NCBI RefSeq assembly: GCF_037071985.1
Contig: NZ_JAXHDF010000009.1
Location: 62,001 to 126,000 of the forward strand
DNA length: 64,000 bases
From: Pseudogracilibacillus sp037071985
Lineage (GTDB): Bacteria; Bacillota; Bacilli; Bacillales; Amphibacillaceae
Direction of reading: 5' to 3'
Shown here: one piece after another, positions 1-7,688 of the stretch
How positions within the stretch are numbered: the first letter of the stretch is position 1
Layout of the letters: every line of letters starts with the position of its first letter
Notes under the pieces: model-generated
What the model saw: the letters and a program-made list of their open reading frames with translations, nothing else
Databases searched by the model: none
Told to the model about the DNA's origin: nothing
Translations under genes and position numbers: made by a program

Positions 1-22
1 AACGGTCGCATCCTCAAATTAA
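1..22 (+). CDS. Possible 3' end of 3-oxoacid CoA-transferase subunit A (partial)
   Basis: Only seven codons could lie in the window: frame 2 reads T-V-A-S-S-N then stop at 20-22, 24 bp before the scoB start. Subunit A normally sits directly upstream of subunit B, so this is probably the end of scoA. The inference rests on position alone; the residues are too few to identify. Confidence 0.3.
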
Positions 23-46
23 TCAAATAATAAAGGAGTGGTAAAA

Positions 47-709
47 ATGAGTAGAGCTGCAATCCGTGAAAAAATTGCGCGCAGAGCGGAAAAAGAAATA
101 AAAGATGGATACTACGTAAATCTAGGTATAGGCATGCCTACATTAGTAGCGAATTATATTTCTGAAAATAAACATGTTGTTTTACAATCCGAAAATGGAT
201 TATTAGGAATCGGTCCTTATCCACAGGAGGATGAGGTTGATGCAGACTTAATTAATGCAGGTAAAGAGACTGTTACTACCATTGATGGAGCAGCGTTTTT
301 TGATAATGCGGAATCGTTTGCTATGATTCGTGGCGGCCATATTAATCTTGCCATTCTTGGTGGAATGGAAGTGTCTGAATCAGGTGATTTAGCTAATTGG
401 ATGATTCCTGGAAAAATGATCAAAGGAATGGGTGGAGCAATGGACCTTGTTCATGGTGCCCAACAAATTATTGTCATCATGGATCATGTGACCCGTGATG
501 GCCAACCGAAAGTTTTAAAAAAGTGTACATTGCCACTGACCGGAAAAGGTGTAGTGAATAAGATTATTTCTGAGCGTGCGGTTATTGAAGTCACAGAGAA
601 TGGCCTCGTCTTGTTAGAAGTTGCTGATGGGTTTACTGTTGATGAAGTAATCGAATCAACAGGTGCTGAACTAACAGTTAGTAATGAACTGCTTGAAAAT
701 GCATTTTAA
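47..709 (+). CDS. scoB: 3-oxoacid CoA-transferase, subunit B
   Basis: Beta subunit of a succinyl-CoA:acetoacetate-type CoA-transferase, which moves CoA between an acyl-CoA and a 3-oxo acid in ketone-body or short-chain acid use in the cytoplasm. The protein is 220 aa, normal for the family. It carries the glycine-rich N-terminal part (NLGIGMPT, about residue 28) and the SENGLLGIG motif (about residue 48), whose glutamate forms the covalent CoA thioester. The ATG at 47 is chosen because AAAGGAG at 32-38 lies at good spacing; a GTG at 38 overlaps that site. It is probably the last gene of a scoAB operon, since a long inverted repeat follows. Confidence 0.92.
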   Translation: MSRAAIREKIARRAEKEIKDGYYVNLGIGMPTLVANYISENKHVVLQSENGLLGIGPYPQEDEVDADLINAGKETVTTIDGAAFFDNAESFAMIRGGHINLAILGGMEVSESGDLANWMIPGKMIKGMGGAMDLVHGAQQIIVIMDHVTRDGQPKVLKKCTLPLTGKGVVNKIISERAVIEVTENGLVLLEVADGFTVDEVIESTGAELTVSNELLENAF

Positions 710-755
710 TCGGAACCAGCTCCATCCATTTAAATAAGTCTGTTCAACTTTTTGT

Positions 756-804
756 GAGCGAACCGAATCTCCCCTATCTTGTCGGTAGACAATTCGGTTC
801 GTTC
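756..804 (+). terminator. Inverted repeat between scoB and a convergent transporter gene
   Basis: A 13-bp stem (GAGCGAACCGAAT at 756-768 with ATTCGGTTCGTTC at 792-804, one G-U pair) surrounds a nested TTGTC/GACAA stem. It lies between two convergent genes, so transcription termination for scoB is likely. It has no good T run directly after the stem, so it could also be another kind of structured element. Confidence 0.5.
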
Positions 805-857
805 ATGTCACTAAAAGCTGACGTTTTTTTTAATGGAACTCTTATTAGTAGATATTC

Positions 858-1787
858 CTACCTTTCACTTCGTTTTCCCCACCACGTTGCAAGCAACGGA
901 CCTGATATATTATGCCATACACTAAATAACGCGCTTGGCACAGCTGCTATTGGGGCGAAATGGGCAAGTGCTAAAGTTGCTCCTAACCCGGAATTTTGCA
1001 TTCCAACTTCAATTGAAATAGCTTTTTGATCGCGAAAATCCAGTCTTATCACTTTAGCAAGAAGATATCCGATTAAAAGGCCTAGCACATTATGTAGCAT
1101 AACGACAGAAAATATTAGCAATCCTGTAGTTGCAATTGCATCTTTATTTACTGCTACAACAGCAGAAGCTACGGCAACAATTCCGATAACAGACACGAGC
1201 GGCAATACTCCTGTACTTTTTTCTACTTGTTTTTTAAATAACACTCGTACAACAATCCCTAACACAATCGGAACTAACACAACCTGAACGATAGTTAAAA
1301 ACATATCGCCCGCCGATACTGGTAACCATTTACTTGCAAATAATAGGGTTAGAGCAGGTGTCAAAATTGGTGCTAATATAGTGGAAAAAGCTGTTACCGT
1401 AACGGATAACGCAGTATTTCCTTTTGCTAAAAAAGTCATGACGTTTGAAGCGGTTCCTCCCGGACAACAGCCAACTAATATTACTCCGATTGCGACTTCT
1501 GCCGGCAGCTGAAATACAGTTGCCAAACCAAATGCCAATAACGGCATAATTGTATACTGAGCAAGTACACCGATTAAAACACTTTTTGGTGCTTTTACAA
1601 TTCCTTTAAAATCATCTAATGATAGTGTCAGTCCCATACCAAACATAATAATTCCAAGTAATAATGAAATATGTGGAGCTATCCATGTAAATCCTTCAGG
1701 GATAATAAATGCAAAAACAGCAAACAAGATCACCCAAATAGCAAATGTATTCCCCGCAAAGCTACTTATTCTCTCTAGTATTCTCAT
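858..1787 (-). CDS. Bile acid:sodium symporter (BASS) family transporter, YocS/PanS-like
   Basis: Integral membrane protein of 309 aa with about nine to ten hydrophobic segments spread over its whole length, the usual size for BASS-type Na+-coupled organic anion transporters. Two family signatures are visible: the CCPGGTASNV motif (about residues 107-116), which forms a sodium-binding discontinuous helix, and EVGMQNSGL near residue 262. Bacterial members carry very different organic acids (pantoate, pyruvate, bile acids), so the substrate cannot be read from the sequence. It is a single gene, convergent with scoB and divergent from the acetyltransferase gene. Function as a transporter is secure; the substrate is unknown. 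Confidence 0.88.
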   Translation of the reverse strand: MRILERISSFAGNTFAIWVILFAVFAFIIPEGFTWIAPHISLLLGIIMFGMGLTLSLDDFKGIVKAPKSVLIGVLAQYTIMPLLAFGLATVFQLPAEVAIGVILVGCCPGGTASNVMTFLAKGNTALSVTVTAFSTILAPILTPALTLLFASKWLPVSAGDMFLTIVQVVLVPIVLGIVVRVLFKKQVEKSTGVLPLVSVIGIVAVASAVVAVNKDAIATTGLLIFSVVMLHNVLGLLIGYLLAKVIRLDFRDQKAISIEVGMQNSGLGATLALAHFAPIAAVPSALFSVWHNISGPLLATWWGKRSER

Positions 1788-1877
1788 AAATACTCCCTCC
1801 CTTATTTCTCATATAGTAACACAGTTTTGTAATTTTTAATAAATTCCAATTTTGACCCCTCCCTATTTTCCACTTTA

Positions 1878-1886
1878 TGGTATACT
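1878..1886 (+). promoter_or_regulatory. Extended -10 promoter of the GNAT gene
   Basis: TGGTATACT is a near-perfect extended -10 element (TGnTATAAT). A TTGACC lies upstream at 1852-1857 but its spacing is too long for this -10. Transcription from here would begin near 1892, downstream of the ATG at 1887, which supports the later start at 1917. Confidence 0.6.
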
Positions 1887-1916
1887 ATGAATAAAACATG
1901 GGGAGGCAAGTGTTTT

Positions 1917-2399
1917 ATGGACGTTTCGATACGCCAGATGCAAAAAGAAGATATAGCTTCGGTACAGGAGGTTGCCAAGATTAGTTGGCATGATACATAT
2001 GAAGATTTAATCCCAATTGATGTTCAAAATCGCTTTTTAAACTCCGCATATAGTAATGAATCAATGTTTAATCGTTTGAAACATTCACATCTATTCGTTG
2101 CAGAGGTAGATGAAAAAATAGTCGGTTTCGCAAATTTTTCTCCTGTTCAAAAGGATGGAAAAATTGAACTGGGTGCTATTTATCTAAATCCAGCCTATCA
2201 AGGAAAAGGTATCGGTACATCCCTTCTTGCCAAAGGTATTAAAATGGACGGTGTGAAAAAGCTAATTGTTAATGTAGAGAAAGAAAATGAAAAAGGAATG
2301 AATTTTTATCATGCAAAAGGATTTGAGTTTGTTTCTGAACATGAGGAGGAGTTTGACGGTCATCTACTTAAGACAGTCTGTTTAAAATTAACCATTTAA
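1917..2399 (+). CDS. GNAT family N-acetyltransferase
   Basis: A 160-aa protein of the GCN5-related acetyltransferase fold, which transfers acetyl from acetyl-CoA to an amine. The core acetyl-CoA-binding motif A is visible as LGAIYLNPAYQGKGIGTSLL (Q/R-x-x-G-x-G/A type, about residues 85-104), followed by the motif B strand ending NVEKENEKGMNFYHAKGF. The N-terminal strand DVSIRQMQKEDIASV is typical. The ATG at 1917 is preferred over 1887 because GGGGAGG sits 10 bp upstream and the promoter overlaps the earlier codon. It is monocistronic. The substrate cannot be predicted. Confidence 0.85.
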   Translation: MDVSIRQMQKEDIASVQEVAKISWHDTYEDLIPIDVQNRFLNSAYSNESMFNRLKHSHLFVAEVDEKIVGFANFSPVQKDGKIELGAIYLNPAYQGKGIGTSLLAKGIKMDGVKKLIVNVEKENEKGMNFYHAKGFEFVSEHEEEFDGHLLKTVCLKLTI

Positions 2400-2436
2400 G
2401 GCCTAAATCTACTAAACTATGTCTGTTACGAATGAA

Positions 2437-2580
2437 AAGAGACTGGGATCACTAAGGAATTTTCACTAAAGACGAATATAAATGAACAAATATTTGTGCG
2501 CTGACCTGTATTTAACTCTTTATAGAAGTTTTTTCAATTACAGTTCGTTTTAGTCCAACTACTTTTGTCCCAGCATCTTC
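2437..2580. repeat. Possible degenerate MITE-like repeat (gactggga...tcccagc ends)
   Basis: The 217-bp gap between two convergent genes has ends in inverted orientation: AGACTGGGATC near 2440 and TTTTGTCCCAGCATCTT near 2564-2580. The right end read in reverse, GCTGGGACAAAAGTAG, resembles a short repeat that I recall as common in Bacillaceae intergenic regions. The match between the two ends is poor and no target duplication is visible, so this may be a decayed copy or chance. Confidence 0.3.
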
Positions 2581-2616
2581 AATAAGACGTAAACATTTTC
2601 GGAGAACTTTCAATTT

Positions 2617-3747
2617 TTATTCAAAAACAAGTTTCCCATTTATATATGTAGAAACAATTTCTGTACGTAAATCAAACGGGTCTCCATTCCAAACAACGAA
2701 ATCGGCATCTTTCCCTTCTTCAATGGAACCAACTCGATCCTCTACTCCTAAATGTTTTGCTGCATTGATTGTAATTGCTTGAAGAGCCTGTTCCTCCGTA
2801 AAGCCTTCTTTCACAGCATGAATCGCACTTGTCATTAAGTACTCAATAGGAACTACTGGATGATCCGTCGTAATAGACACTGGTACCCCGGCATAGGCGA
2901 GTGTAGGTAATGTATGCCAACCCATATTGGATAATTCAAGTTTAGATCTTGATGACATCGTTGGTCCAATGGATACAGATACATCATGCTCGGCAAGATA
3001 ATCTGCAATTAAATGTCCTTCTGTACAATGTTCAATTGTGATATCCAAATCAAATTCTTTCTTGATTCTTAAAACTGTCGCAATATCTTCTGATCGGTGA
3101 GCGTGTACCCGGAGTGGAATTTCTCGATTCAGTACTTTACCGAGGACTTCCAATTCTAAATCCCGTTCTCCCTTTCCTTCAGACAGTTTTTTTACATAGT
3201 TTTGTCCTTCGACAAGCTTTTTCCGTAATAAAGCTGCAACTCCCATTCTTGTCGTAGGCATTTTTCCTTTCGTACCGTAAACGCGTCTTGGATTCTCTCC
3301 TGTAGCTGCCTTTAATCCTGACAATGTACGAATCGCCATTTTATCTACAATATCTCCGTATGTTTTTACGACGAGCATCTCTCCGCCAATGACATTTGCA
3401 CTCCCTGGCATTATTTGAACGGTTGTCACCCCTCCTTTTCTTGCATCCATAAATGCTTTATCATTTGGATTTATCCCATCAATTGCTCGTACATGTGGAG
3501 TAACTGGAGAACTGACTTCGTTAAAATCATGCCCGTCTTGCCCCACCCCATCTTCAAAAACTCCAAGATGTGTATGAACATCAATTAATCCGGGCGTAAC
3601 AAACATACCCTGCAAATCAATTATTTCACAATCAATTTGTTCCTTTATATTTAATTTGGAAAACTTCCCATCTTCTACTAAAAAGGACCCTTCCGCAAAA
3701 AAATCTCCTGTACCTGTATACAACTTAGCATTTTTAACTATGTACAT
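2617..3747 (-). CDS. Amidohydrolase, imidazolonepropionase-related
   Basis: Metal-dependent hydrolase of the amidohydrolase superfamily, 376 aa. The metal-binding HTH motif follows strand GLIDV (GLIDVHTHLG, about residues 56-65). Further candidate ligands are the histidines in RVHAHRSED and TIEHCTEGH and the aspartate in TTDHP near residue 291. The C-terminus has the usual composite domain phrase (VGSIEEGKDADFVVWNGDPF). Family members hydrolyse cyclic amides or imidazolones, and some act as peptidases. No neighbour points to a substrate. The start is placed at the ATG at 3747 because AAAGGGG lies 8 bp upstream; the upstream in-frame TTG overlaps that site. Confidence 0.82.
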   Translation of the reverse strand: MYIVKNAKLYTGTGDFFAEGSFLVEDGKFSKLNIKEQIDCEIIDLQGMFVTPGLIDVHTHLGVFEDGVGQDGHDFNEVSSPVTPHVRAIDGINPNDKAFMDARKGGVTTVQIMPGSANVIGGEMLVVKTYGDIVDKMAIRTLSGLKAATGENPRRVYGTKGKMPTTRMGVAALLRKKLVEGQNYVKKLSEGKGERDLELEVLGKVLNREIPLRVHAHRSEDIATVLRIKKEFDLDITIEHCTEGHLIADYLAEHDVSVSIGPTMSSRSKLELSNMGWHTLPTLAYAGVPVSITTDHPVVPIEYLMTSAIHAVKEGFTEEQALQAITINAAKHLGVEDRVGSIEEGKDADFVVWNGDPFDLRTEIVSTYINGKLVFE

Positions 3748-3939
3748 TGATATGTCCCCTTTCAATCGGTTTACATTTATTTTACCATTTGGAATTTCTA
3801 TGTAAATGAAAAATACTAGAATACGAGCTAATTTAAACTTAACTACTTTTAAATGTAATCAATAAGTAAATTTGTTTGATGCAAATCTATATGAATATAG
3901 CTCCATTTTTTTAGCGATTATACAATGTATCAGGCAAAC

Positions 3940-3968
3940 ATGACATTTAAAAACACCTTTGCTATAAT
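3940..3968 (+). promoter_or_regulatory. Sigma-A promoter of the thiamine salvage operon
   Basis: ATGACA (3940-3945) and a perfect TATAAT (3963-3968) are separated by exactly 17 bp. Transcription should start near 3975, about 25 nt before the TPP riboswitch. A short CTTAAG...CTTAAG inverted repeat lies at the predicted start. Confidence 0.75.
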
Positions 3969-4000
3969 AAGAGTGTCTTAAGATATTCTTAAGCGTAGAC

Positions 4001-4095
4001 TACTAGGGGTGCCCAATTATGTGGGCTGAGAGGAAATGCAAACATTTCCAACTCTTGTGAACCTGATCTAGTTCATACTAGCGGAGGGAAGTAGT
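4001..4095 (+). ncRNA. TPP (THI element) riboswitch
   Basis: Contains the conserved core of the thiamine pyrophosphate aptamer in order: GGGGTGCCC, GGGCTGAGAGG (4023-4033), ACCTGATCTAGTTCATAC and AGCGGAGGGAA. It lies upstream of thiamine-salvage genes, as expected. The stretch GAACCTG at 4059-4065 is the exact reverse complement of CAGGTTC in the 5' arm of the downstream terminator, so aptamer and terminator can form mutually exclusive structures. The expected outcome is that TPP binding frees the terminator and transcription stops. Confidence 0.95.
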
Positions 4096-4117
4096 TAAAT
4101 TATTAGTTAATTTAACT
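4093..4117 (+). promoter_or_regulatory. Linker hairpin between riboswitch and terminator
   Basis: A perfect 10-bp AT-rich stem (AGTTAAATTA/TAATTTAACT, 5-nt loop) lies between the aptamer and the terminator. It could help place the antiterminator arms or be a neutral spacer; no function is assigned. Confidence 0.4.
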
Positions 4118-4122
4118 ATGTC

Positions 4123-4151
4123 ACCAGGTTCAATTAGAATCTGGTTTTTTT
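4123..4151 (+). terminator. Riboswitch-controlled intrinsic terminator
   Basis: CCAGGTTC (4124-4131) pairs with GAATCTGG (4137-4144) with one G-U pair and an AATTA loop, followed by seven T residues. Its 5' arm can pair instead with GAACCTG inside the aptamer, which makes this the expression platform of the TPP riboswitch. Confidence 0.88.
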
Positions 4152-4197
4152 ATGTTCTTAAACTAGTTATCCGCTCATTTTCTAAAGGAGGAAATTT

Positions 4198-4704
4198 ATG
4201 AATCGGACGCTTTTACTTACGTTAATGGCATTATTTGTAGCTATTGGTACACTAGGTTCTCAACTAATCTGGTTTCCGGCTGGAATTGCAAAAGCGTATC
4301 CTGTACAGCATGCTGTAAATGTGCTTGCAGCAGTAATGCTTGGTCCGGGACCCGCTGTTCTCATTGCATTTATGATCGGATTGCTTCGAAATATGCTCGG
4401 CTTAGGATCACTACTCGCCTTTCCAGGTGGGATGATCGGTGCTTTTTTAGCCGGCTATTTGTACAAACGTTTTGGCAAAAAATATTTCGCAGCATTTGGA
4501 GAAGTAATCGGTACTGGAATCATCGGCGCATTATTTTCCGTTCCATTTGCAAAAATTATAATGGGAACGTCATTCGGAGCTTTCTTTTTTGTTCCGCCAT
4601 TTCTTATAAGCAGTATTACTGGAGCTGGGATTGCTCTATTTATTGTTTCGCGTGTAAAAAATGAAAAATTCATTCAATTAAAAACGAACATAAAAGGAGA
4701 CTGA
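4198..4704 (+). CDS. thiW: ThiW, substrate-binding (S) component of an ECF thiazole transporter
   Basis: Small integral membrane protein of 168 aa with about five to six hydrophobic helices, matching ThiW, the S component of a group II energy-coupling factor transporter thought to import the thiazole precursor of thiamine (hydroxyethylthiazole). The segment FPAGIAKAYPVQHAVNVLAAVMLGP near the N-terminus is characteristic. It is the first gene behind the TPP riboswitch and is followed 5 bp later by thiD. No ECF ATPase or EcfT gene is nearby, as usual for S components that share one module encoded elsewhere. AAAGGAGG precedes the ATG. The thiazole substrate follows from family knowledge and from the kinase genes downstream. 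Confidence 0.92.
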   Translation: MNRTLLLTLMALFVAIGTLGSQLIWFPAGIAKAYPVQHAVNVLAAVMLGPGPAVLIAFMIGLLRNMLGLGSLLAFPGGMIGAFLAGYLYKRFGKKYFAAFGEVIGTGIIGALFSVPFAKIIMGTSFGAFFFVPPFLISSITGAGIALFIVSRVKNEKFIQLKTNIKGD

Positions 4705-4709
4705 TATCT

Positions 4710-5513
4710 ATGAAAGAAGTTGCTTGTTCTCTGACAATTGCAGGTACTGACCCAACAGGCGGGGCAGGAATTCAAGCAGATTTAAAAACATTTCAGGAGT
4801 TACAAAGTTACGGTATGTCTATCATTACTTCAGTAGTAGCACAAAATACAACAGGTGTTCAACGTATTCACCATATTCCGTTAGAAATGATTGAAGAACA
4901 ACTGGATTCAGTTTTTTCAGATATGCCTGTGCATGCATTTAAAACAGGCATGATCGCTAATATTGATATGATGGATATAATTAAGTCAAAAATTGCTGAT
5001 AAAAATATTCCATTTGTTATTGACCCTGTCATGGTAGCAACAAGTGGAGATGCTTTAATCAGCGAAGATGCCCGTGATTATTTACGTGATCATTTGTTGC
5101 CATTATGTAAAGTTATCACCCCTAATTTACCGGAAGCTGAATTTTTAACTGGGGATACTATTGATACCGTTGATAAAATGGAAGCTGCTGCGAAGAAGAT
5201 TGTTCATGAATATGGGGCGGAAGCCGCATTAGTAAAAGGTGGACATCTTGTTGGGGATGCAATCGATTATTTATATGACGGTAAAAATATGTACACGTTT
5301 AAAGCGAAAAGAATTAATACGAAAAATACACATGGGACAGGCTGTACGTACTCTGCTGCGATTACAGCATATTTAAGTCACGGTCTCCCACTCGTTGAAG
5401 CGGTAGAGAAAAGTAAACATTTTGTCACGGAAGCTATAAAGCATTCGTTTGAACTTGGAAAAGGAAATGGCCCGACAAATCATTTTGCAGTTAGAAAGGA
5501 TTGTTCCAACTAA
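4710..5513 (+). CDS. thiD: Hydroxymethylpyrimidine/phosphomethylpyrimidine kinase
   Basis: Ribokinase-like kinase of 267 aa that phosphorylates HMP to HMP-P and then HMP-PP, the pyrimidine half of thiamine. The N-terminal substrate motif IAGTDPTGGAGIQADLKTF (about residues 9-27) and the anion-hole motif THGTGCTYSAAI near residue 209, with the catalytic cysteine, are intact. VIDPVMVATSG in the middle is typical. It follows thiW closely, and its stop codon overlaps the thiM start (TAATG), which suggests translational coupling. Because ThiD also acts on HMP-P, it can serve both salvage and de novo supply; no de novo genes (thiC, thiG) are in this window. Confidence 0.96.
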   Translation: MKEVACSLTIAGTDPTGGAGIQADLKTFQELQSYGMSIITSVVAQNTTGVQRIHHIPLEMIEEQLDSVFSDMPVHAFKTGMIANIDMMDIIKSKIADKNIPFVIDPVMVATSGDALISEDARDYLRDHLLPLCKVITPNLPEAEFLTGDTIDTVDKMEAAAKKIVHEYGAEAALVKGGHLVGDAIDYLYDGKNMYTFKAKRINTKNTHGTGCTYSAAITAYLSHGLPLVEAVEKSKHFVTEAIKHSFELGKGNGPTNHFAVRKDCSN

Positions 5514-6259
5514 TGGATATTATTAGCCAAGTCAGAAAGAACCAACCTTTAATCCATCATTTAACTAATCAAGTCGTGATGAATTTTACGGCAAACGGGT
5601 TACTTGCTTTTGGTGGGTCCCCAATTATGGCGAAAGAACAAGCGGAAGCGAAGGATATGGCGAGCATTGCGAGCGGGGTACTAATTAATATCGGTACAAT
5701 TGTAAAGCCAGAACTAGAAGCAATGATTCTTGCTGGAAAGACAGCAAATGAAAGAAATATTCCTGTCGTACTTGATCCTGTTGGAGTAGCCGCATCGGAG
5801 TTCAGAATAGCATCGATAGAGTCCTTATTAAAAGAAGTTTCTTTTACGGCAATTAAAGGAAATGCCGGTGAAATGGCAAACCTTGTGGGAGTAGAGTGGA
5901 AAACAAAGGGCGTAGAATCGATTGATGATGATAGTACCCAACTCGAAGAAATTGCGCGACTAGTTTCTGAAAAATATGATACGCTTGCAGTTGTCACTGG
6001 TAAGATGGATGTCATTTGTAAACATGATATTGTGATGACGAACGAAACAGGACATGAGTTTTTAACAAGGATTACTGGAGCAGGCTGTCTGCTCGGGTCC
6101 ATTTTAACTGCATGCCTAACAACAGACAATGATTCAGTTGATGCCGCTTATGAAGCAATTCGTTTTTACGGAAGTGCATCGGAAAAAGCAGCGAAAAGAA
6201 AAGACGTATTTGGAACAGGTACATTCCTTCCTGCTTTCATTGATGAACTAGGTCAATAA
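5513..6259 (+). CDS. thiM: Hydroxyethylthiazole kinase
   Basis: ThiM, 248 aa, phosphorylates 4-methyl-5-(2-hydroxyethyl)thiazole for thiamine salvage. Visible family features are NPLIHHLTN-like QPLIHHLTNQVVMNFTANG at residues 15-33, VLDPVGVAAS in the middle, and TGAGCLLGS near residue 195 with the active-site cysteine. The ATG at 5513 overlaps the thiD stop codon by one base (TAATG), with GAAAGGA upstream inside thiD. A longer frame begins at a TTG at 5501, which is less likely. Its product is joined to HMP-PP by ThiE, encoded next. Confidence 0.96.
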   Translation: MDIISQVRKNQPLIHHLTNQVVMNFTANGLLAFGGSPIMAKEQAEAKDMASIASGVLINIGTIVKPELEAMILAGKTANERNIPVVLDPVGVAASEFRIASIESLLKEVSFTAIKGNAGEMANLVGVEWKTKGVESIDDDSTQLEEIARLVSEKYDTLAVVTGKMDVICKHDIVMTNETGHEFLTRITGAGCLLGSILTACLTTDNDSVDAAYEAIRFYGSASEKAAKRKDVFGTGTFLPAFIDELGQ

Positions 6260-6271
6260 GGAGTAAAAAAG

Positions 6272-6883
6272 ATGGAAAATTATTTACGAAAATACTTTAT
6301 TATGGGCAGTCAAAACTGTACGCGCGATCCAGAACAAATTTTACAGGAAGCAATTGATGCTGGGATCACTGCTTTTCAGTTCCGGGAAAAAGGTGAAGGT
6401 TCCTTGTACGGCCAGGCAAAAATAGAACTTGGAAAAAGGTTAAGAGAGCTTTGCCTTAAAGCGAACATCCCGTTTTTTATTAACGATGATGTAGAACTTG
6501 CACCTCTCCTTAGTGTAGACGGAATTCATGTTGGACAAGATGATAGAAAGATAGATGAAATTCGTAAAGAATTCCCCGATCTCCTTCTCGGTCTTTCTGT
6601 TTCGAATGTAAAAGAGCTAGAGAATAGCCCTCTCCATCTTGTCGATTATGTTGGCGCCGGACCCGTTTATGCAACAAAAACAAAAGATGATGCAAAGGCA
6701 GCAGTAGGACTTGAATGGATTACGTATATTAGAAACAATTACCCAGATCTTCCGATTGTCGGAATCGGGGGAATTGACACGTCGAATGCTCGTCAAGTAA
6801 TTGAAGCGGGAGCTGATGGAGTTTCTGTCATTTCTGTCATTACGAAATCCGACAATATTTCTCAAACTGTTCAAGCTTTATAG
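6272..6883 (+). CDS. thiE: Thiamine-phosphate synthase
   Basis: ThiE, 203 aa, a TIM-barrel enzyme that couples HMP-PP to thiazole phosphate to give thiamine phosphate. Key motifs are AFQFREKG (about residues 35-42, pyrophosphate and pyrimidine binding), FFINDDVELA with the Mg-binding aspartates, VGAGPVYATKTKDDA (residues 127-141) and the C-terminal phosphate site VGIGGIDTSN. It closes the thiW-thiD-thiM-thiE operon, which together imports and phosphorylates both precursors and condenses them. The start has AAGGAG 9 bp upstream. A strong long hairpin follows the stop codon. Confidence 0.96.
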   Translation: MENYLRKYFIMGSQNCTRDPEQILQEAIDAGITAFQFREKGEGSLYGQAKIELGKRLRELCLKANIPFFINDDVELAPLLSVDGIHVGQDDRKIDEIRKEFPDLLLGLSVSNVKELENSPLHLVDYVGAGPVYATKTKDDAKAAVGLEWITYIRNNYPDLPIVGIGGIDTSNARQVIEAGADGVSVISVITKSDNISQTVQAL

Positions 6884-6891
6884 TGCAAGTG

Positions 6892-6969
6892 AAAAAATCC
6901 GTTTTACTGTAGGTGTCAGGAAATAGCGCTAAGCTTCCCTTATACTTACAATAATGAAACGGATTTTTT
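6892..6969. terminator. Long bidirectional terminator between thiE and deoC
   Basis: A perfect 13-bp stem (AAAAAATCCGTTT at 6892-6904, AAACGGATTTTTT at 6957-6969) gives T runs on both strands. The 52-nt loop is itself partly self-complementary (TGTAGGTGT... against ...ATACTTACA), so the whole element folds into one long imperfect hairpin. It serves the convergent thi operon and deoC. Confidence 0.8.
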
Positions 6970-6989
6970 ATTTTTCATCTTTAATTAAA

Positions 6990-7664
6990 TTAGTAGTCGC
7001 TGTTACCTTTACCACCAGTTACAATCGTAATTCCAGCACTTGCTCCAATCCGATTTGCTCCGGCAACAATCATCGCCTCTGCTGTTTCTTGATCACGGAC
7101 CCCACCAGATGCTTTTACTCCCATCTCCGGTCCAACTGTCGTTCGCATTAATCGAATATCTTCAACTGTCGCTTGACCTGGACCAAAACCAGTAGACGTT
7201 TTTACAAAATCAACACCTGCTTTTTTGGCTAACAGACATGCGCGTTCTTTTTCTTCATCTGTTAAAAAGCCTGTCTCGATAATAACTTTTACTACTGCTT
7301 CCTTATTTGCCGCCCAGACGACTTGCTTCATATCATCTAAAACGGCTTGGTCATCACCAGACTTCAGTGCACCTATTTGGATCACCATGTCTACTTCTGT
7401 CGCCCCCGATGCAATCGCATCTCTCGTTTCAGCAACTTTAGTAAAAGTACTTGTCGCTCCAAGCGGGAAGCCGATTACTGTCGTAATTCCTACATTTGAT
7501 CCCGTCAACTCTTTACATGCAATTCGAACCCATGAAGGATTAACGCATACCGTTGCAAACTCATATTGTTTTGCTTCTTCGCAAAGTTTTACGATGTCCT
7601 CTTTTGTCGCCTCCGGTTTTAAAAGTGTATGATCAATCATACTTGCTATACGTTTTTCTACCAT
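6990..7664 (-). CDS. deoC: Deoxyribose-phosphate aldolase
   Basis: DeoC, 224 aa, class I aldolase that splits 2-deoxyribose-5-phosphate into glyceraldehyde-3-phosphate and acetaldehyde in deoxynucleoside breakdown. The Schiff-base lysine is K155 in DFVKTSTGFG, the second catalytic lysine is K184 in GVKASGGVR, and the C-terminal phosphate site follows (RIGASAG). Length is normal. It is cotranscribed with the upstream acetyltransferase gene (24 bp apart), not with pdp or nupC as in B. subtilis. Confidence 0.96.
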   Translation of the reverse strand: MVEKRIASMIDHTLLKPEATKEDIVKLCEEAKQYEFATVCVNPSWVRIACKELTGSNVGITTVIGFPLGATSTFTKVAETRDAIASGATEVDMVIQIGALKSGDDQAVLDDMKQVVWAANKEAVVKVIIETGFLTDEEKERACLLAKKAGVDFVKTSTGFGPGQATVEDIRLMRTTVGPEMGVKASGGVRDQETAEAMIVAGANRIGASAGITIVTGGKGNSDY

Positions 7665-7688
7665 TTATGTCTCCCTTTCTTTCATCTA

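Noticed and set aside
754..1029. Plus-strand frame of 91 codons opposite the BASS transporter gene
   Set aside because: It lies largely antisense to a well-supported transporter gene, begins inside the inverted repeat after scoB, and has no family features.
5569..6129. Long minus-strand frame of 186 codons inside thiM
   Set aside because: It mirrors the codon pattern of thiM, has no ribosome site and its composition (many Ser/Thr) is typical of antisense frames.
7225..7632. Plus-strand frame of 135 codons within deoC
   Set aside because: Antisense shadow of a fully conserved deoC gene.
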